From contig CAUEEP010000925.1 of the NCBI GenBank assembly GCA_958450365.1, forward strand, positions 806,001 to 870,000: a DNA stretch of 64,000 nucleotides, written 5' to 3'. This DNA comes from Mesorhabditis belari (taxonomy: Eukaryota; Nematoda; Chromadorea; Rhabditida; Rhabditidae). Numbering within the stretch: position 1 is the first letter of the stretch; the number at the start of each line of letters is the position of its first letter. A program made the translations under genes and the position numbers. Under the pieces are notes generated by a model. The model searched no databases, was not told the DNA's origin, and saw nothing but the letters and a program-made list of their open reading frames with translations. This document shows, one piece after another, positions 61,942 through 64,000 of the stretch.

Positions 61942-62618
61942 TTGGGTTGGTGGAAAAGTCCTTTCGGATTTTTTGGGAGAGTACCTTAAATTTGTCGAAT
62001 TTTGACGTTTTATAGCTCATCCTAAAGCTGAATTCAAGACGGATCGATTGGTAAAAACCGTTTTGAGATATCTCTTTTGTAAAAGTTTTTACAGCTATTT
62101 TAGTAAAGGGCGGCAGAGCCAAAAAATGGCTGTTTTCACGTTTCGTTAGTTTTCCGCGCAGAAACCTAGGCTAAAAACATGTTTTTCGTGATCAGCGTCA
62201 AAAATAACCCCTAGACACAAATTTTCAGAATCTTAGCAAAAAGTTTTTGAAAAATATTGTCACCGGTGGAATTCGAACCAGCGACCCTCAGATCAATAGC
62301 CTTTCCGCCGCTTTTCGCGATTTTCCTTCGTTTTTCCCCTTTTTTTTTGTTTTATCATTGTTTTCATGTTGTTAGAAGGCTTTTTTTTTGTTGTAACCTA
62401 AAATTTACCATAATAACAAAAAAAGAGAAAACATAATAACAAACAAAAATTAATTACTAAAATAGCTGTAAAAACTTTTACAAAAGAGATATCTCAAAAC
62501 GGTTTTTACCAATCGATCCGTCTTGAATTCAGCTTTAGGATGAGCTATAAAACGTCAAAATTCGACAAATTTAAGGTACTCTCCCAAAAAATCCGAAAGG
62601 ACTTTTCCACCAACCCAA
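61942..62618. mobile_element. 677-bp mariner-type foldback with perfect 165-bp inverted arms
   Basis: 61942-62106 and 62454-62618 are exact inverted copies by eye over 165 bases, starting TTGGGTTGGTGGAAAAGTCC at each outer end. TA flanks both ends (61940-61941 and 62619-62620). The terminal sequence is close to the mariner ends at 42165. The 347-bp loop has no transposase but carries a tRNA-like B box at about 62262-62312. It is a non-autonomous element that needs a mariner transposase supplied elsewhere. Confidence 0.88.
62262..62312 (-). pseudogene. tRNA-like 3' half in palindrome loop
   Basis: On the minus strand CTGAGGGTCGCTGGTTCGAA..TTCCACCGG is a good T-arm. Nearly identical to 27243-27300. 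Confidence 0.45.
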
Positions 62619-62639
62619 TATATAAACTATAGAAAATCA

Positions 62640-63120
62640 CCCTGTACAGGCGAAACTATAAAAACTATAGAAAACTAAACTATACAAAACTAAACTATAG
62701 AAAACTTTTTGAATCACCCTGTACAGGCGAGTCTACCGAATTTTTTTCGTTTAAAGGTTTCTCTTTTGATGCGACTTAAAATCGTAAACTCTTAATTTTG
62801 TCACTATAATTCGCAATCATTGTCATCTTTTCCCCTCCCCAAATTCCCTCCATTCTTTTTCCCATTTCCCCGATCAATCCCCCTCCACTAAGCCATCTAG
62901 GAAAAATTTTCCATGTCGCCCACGCTTTTTGAAAAGACCAAGCAAAAAAAAATTCAGGTGCTCCAAAAGTTTTTTCTCTTTTTTTTTTTTTGGGGAGAAA
63001 ATGAGCTGTTGTGCAAACAGAGGCAAACACACGCATACACACCATATTTTTTTTTGTTCAAATGATTCCAAATTCTTCAGGGTTTATTCTACATTGTAAT
63101 TTTCAACATTTTTACTATTA
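62640..63120. other. No gene; direct repeat AATCACCCTGTACAGGCGA
   Basis: The string AATCACCCTGTACAGGCGA occurs at 62635 and 62712, separated by ACTATAGAAAAC units; CCCTGTACAG is the kind of end seen in Tc1-type elements. The rest is AT-rich. Confidence 0.4.
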
Positions 63121-63127
63121 AAGCACG

Positions 63128-63208
63128 TGTGGAGCACGTGTGGCTGACTGGTTAAGTGTCTTTTATCTTAATCGGAAGGTCGAGGGTTCGAACCCCACAT
63201 GCGACATG
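63128..63208 (+). tRNA. tRNA-like gene or SINE head
   Basis: A-box-like TGGCTGACTGGTTAAGTG and a perfect B box GGTTCGAACCC at tRNA spacing, with GCACGTG/CACATGC complementary ends. The best fold has an A-A mismatch in the T stem and an awkward acceptor stem, so a tRNA-derived SINE is more likely than a functional tRNA. The sequence after it to about 63500 (CCTTCGGATTTCC..CTTCGGGTTGAGAGG, ending with an AT-rich tail) could be the SINE body. Confidence 0.45.
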
Positions 63209-63209
63209 G

Positions 63210-64000
63210 TCACCCCCTTCGGATTTCCTTTCCCTTCGGGTTGAGAGGTTTTCTGGAGGGCAGTCTGGTGGTTGTGGCCCCAGTTCTTTAAAGTGACAAG
63301 CCACTCCTTCATCGTCATCTTCCCTTCACCACCAAAAAAGCTATTTAGTTCCCCATTGAGCTTAGGGTTAGGGAGTCGTCTGTCATGACGTGGGTTAAGT
63401 TAAGATATAGCCTAGTATTGTGTGTGTCGTTGTATTGTGATTGATATATTTCGTGTATGCGATAAATTCACCACTGGTAGCCCCAGTCGGTATTTTTATT
63501 AAAGCCTTTACTCTCAGCGTTATCAAAGCAAAAGCGTTATCAAAAGCGACCCGGCTTAAAGTTTTCAAATAAACTCAATCAATTTGCATATACAGATGCA
63601 AATGTCGTAGCTGATTTGCTATTTGAGCTGATTTGCTTTGAAAAATTCGTACTTTACCGTTAGAACTCCCCATTTTTTCACCTCCCCCTCCTATGCGTCA
63701 ATACCGTTATACCTCCCCATCTTGTGGCGTAGTTTTATCGCGTAGTTTTATGGCGACATATTGAGCCGAAAAGTTAGTAGTAATGTCCTGAATTAAATTG
63801 AGCCGAAAGAGCCGTTAGTAATAATGTCCTGAATTAAATAGAAAAACCCGCAATAAGCACTAATCTTAAGCTTTGCATGATAGGATTCTTGCGAAGAACT
63901 CCCAATTTGTTCATTTTGTAATATTGAGTTAAATGAGTCCCAGGTTTCAATAGGATTTAGTGGTAGAACAGAACGACATTGAGCAACGTGATTGATATAA
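63210..64000. other. No gene; possible SINE body and a short tandem duplication
   Basis: 63759-63840 holds two copies of ATTGAGCCGAAA..GTTAGTA-TAATGTCCTGAA. No open frame of interest up to the window end. Confidence 0.4.

Noticed and set aside
61718..62122. 134-codon minus-strand frame with IVYIVYIVYIVY
   Set aside because: Built from the 10-bp CTATATAAAC array and one arm of the palindromic element.

Overview
The window reads as nuclear DNA of a free-living-type (rhabditid-like) nematode. It is AT-rich, its genes have many exons joined at TTTCAG-type acceptors, and recognisable fragments match nematode or animal families: a Sly1/SCFD1 C-terminus, a lysosomal-type serine carboxypeptidase with 13 short exons, and mariner, hAT and Merlin transposon remnants. 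There are no bacterial operons, rRNA genes or CRISPR arrays. Species and strain cannot be fixed from the sequence alone.

Layout. 0-3.6 kb: the end of a membrane-protein gene (424-639, minus) and a 5'-truncated sly-1 gene (3055-3417, minus) abutting a fragment of an unknown protein. 3.8-24.2 kb: a paralogue cluster built from one repeated module. The module is a eukaryotic protein kinase gene (8844-10014 and 17899-19087) followed about 0.7-0.85 kb later by an uninterrupted ORF for an unrecognised 481-512 aa protein (10684-12129 and 19934-21472). The two full modules lie in a segmental duplication of roughly 6-7 kb (about 7.71-14.0 and 16.8-24.2 kb). Truncated or inverted pieces of the module lie at 3.8-5.2, 7.4-7.7 and 15.9-16.2 kb. 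A mariner pseudogene, a hAT C-terminus and tRNA-like foldbacks lie between them.

24.4-31.7 kb: an apparently intact serine carboxypeptidase (peptidase family S10). I can join 13 exons into one 472-codon frame carrying the Ser, Asp and His motifs; its introns hold several foldback elements. 31.7-38.5 kb: repeat-rich DNA with a Merlin/IS1595-type transposase remnant, a 1.6-kb imperfect palindrome and a 26-bp minisatellite. 38.6-44.2 kb: a minus-strand multi-exon gene for a secreted protein of about 340 aa that I do not recognise. Its introns contain a 14-bp minisatellite, two palindromic MITEs and a deleted mariner, and a 29-bp minisatellite lies just upstream of its ATG.

44.5-64 kb: no gene I can support. 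It holds transposase-derived fragments, a degenerate minus-strand mariner, arrays of about 10-31 bp repeats, pyrimidine-rich stretches, a duplicated block (52.8-53.4 and 56.0-56.8 kb), a 677-bp element with perfect 165-bp inverted arms (61942-62618) and tRNA-like sequences.

The best candidate for something undescribed is the duplicated kinase-plus-orphan pair. The orphan frame stays open and varies mainly in frame between copies, while the kinase copies show reading-frame problems. Exon coordinates were worked out by hand from splice motifs and frame, and should be read as good to a few bases.
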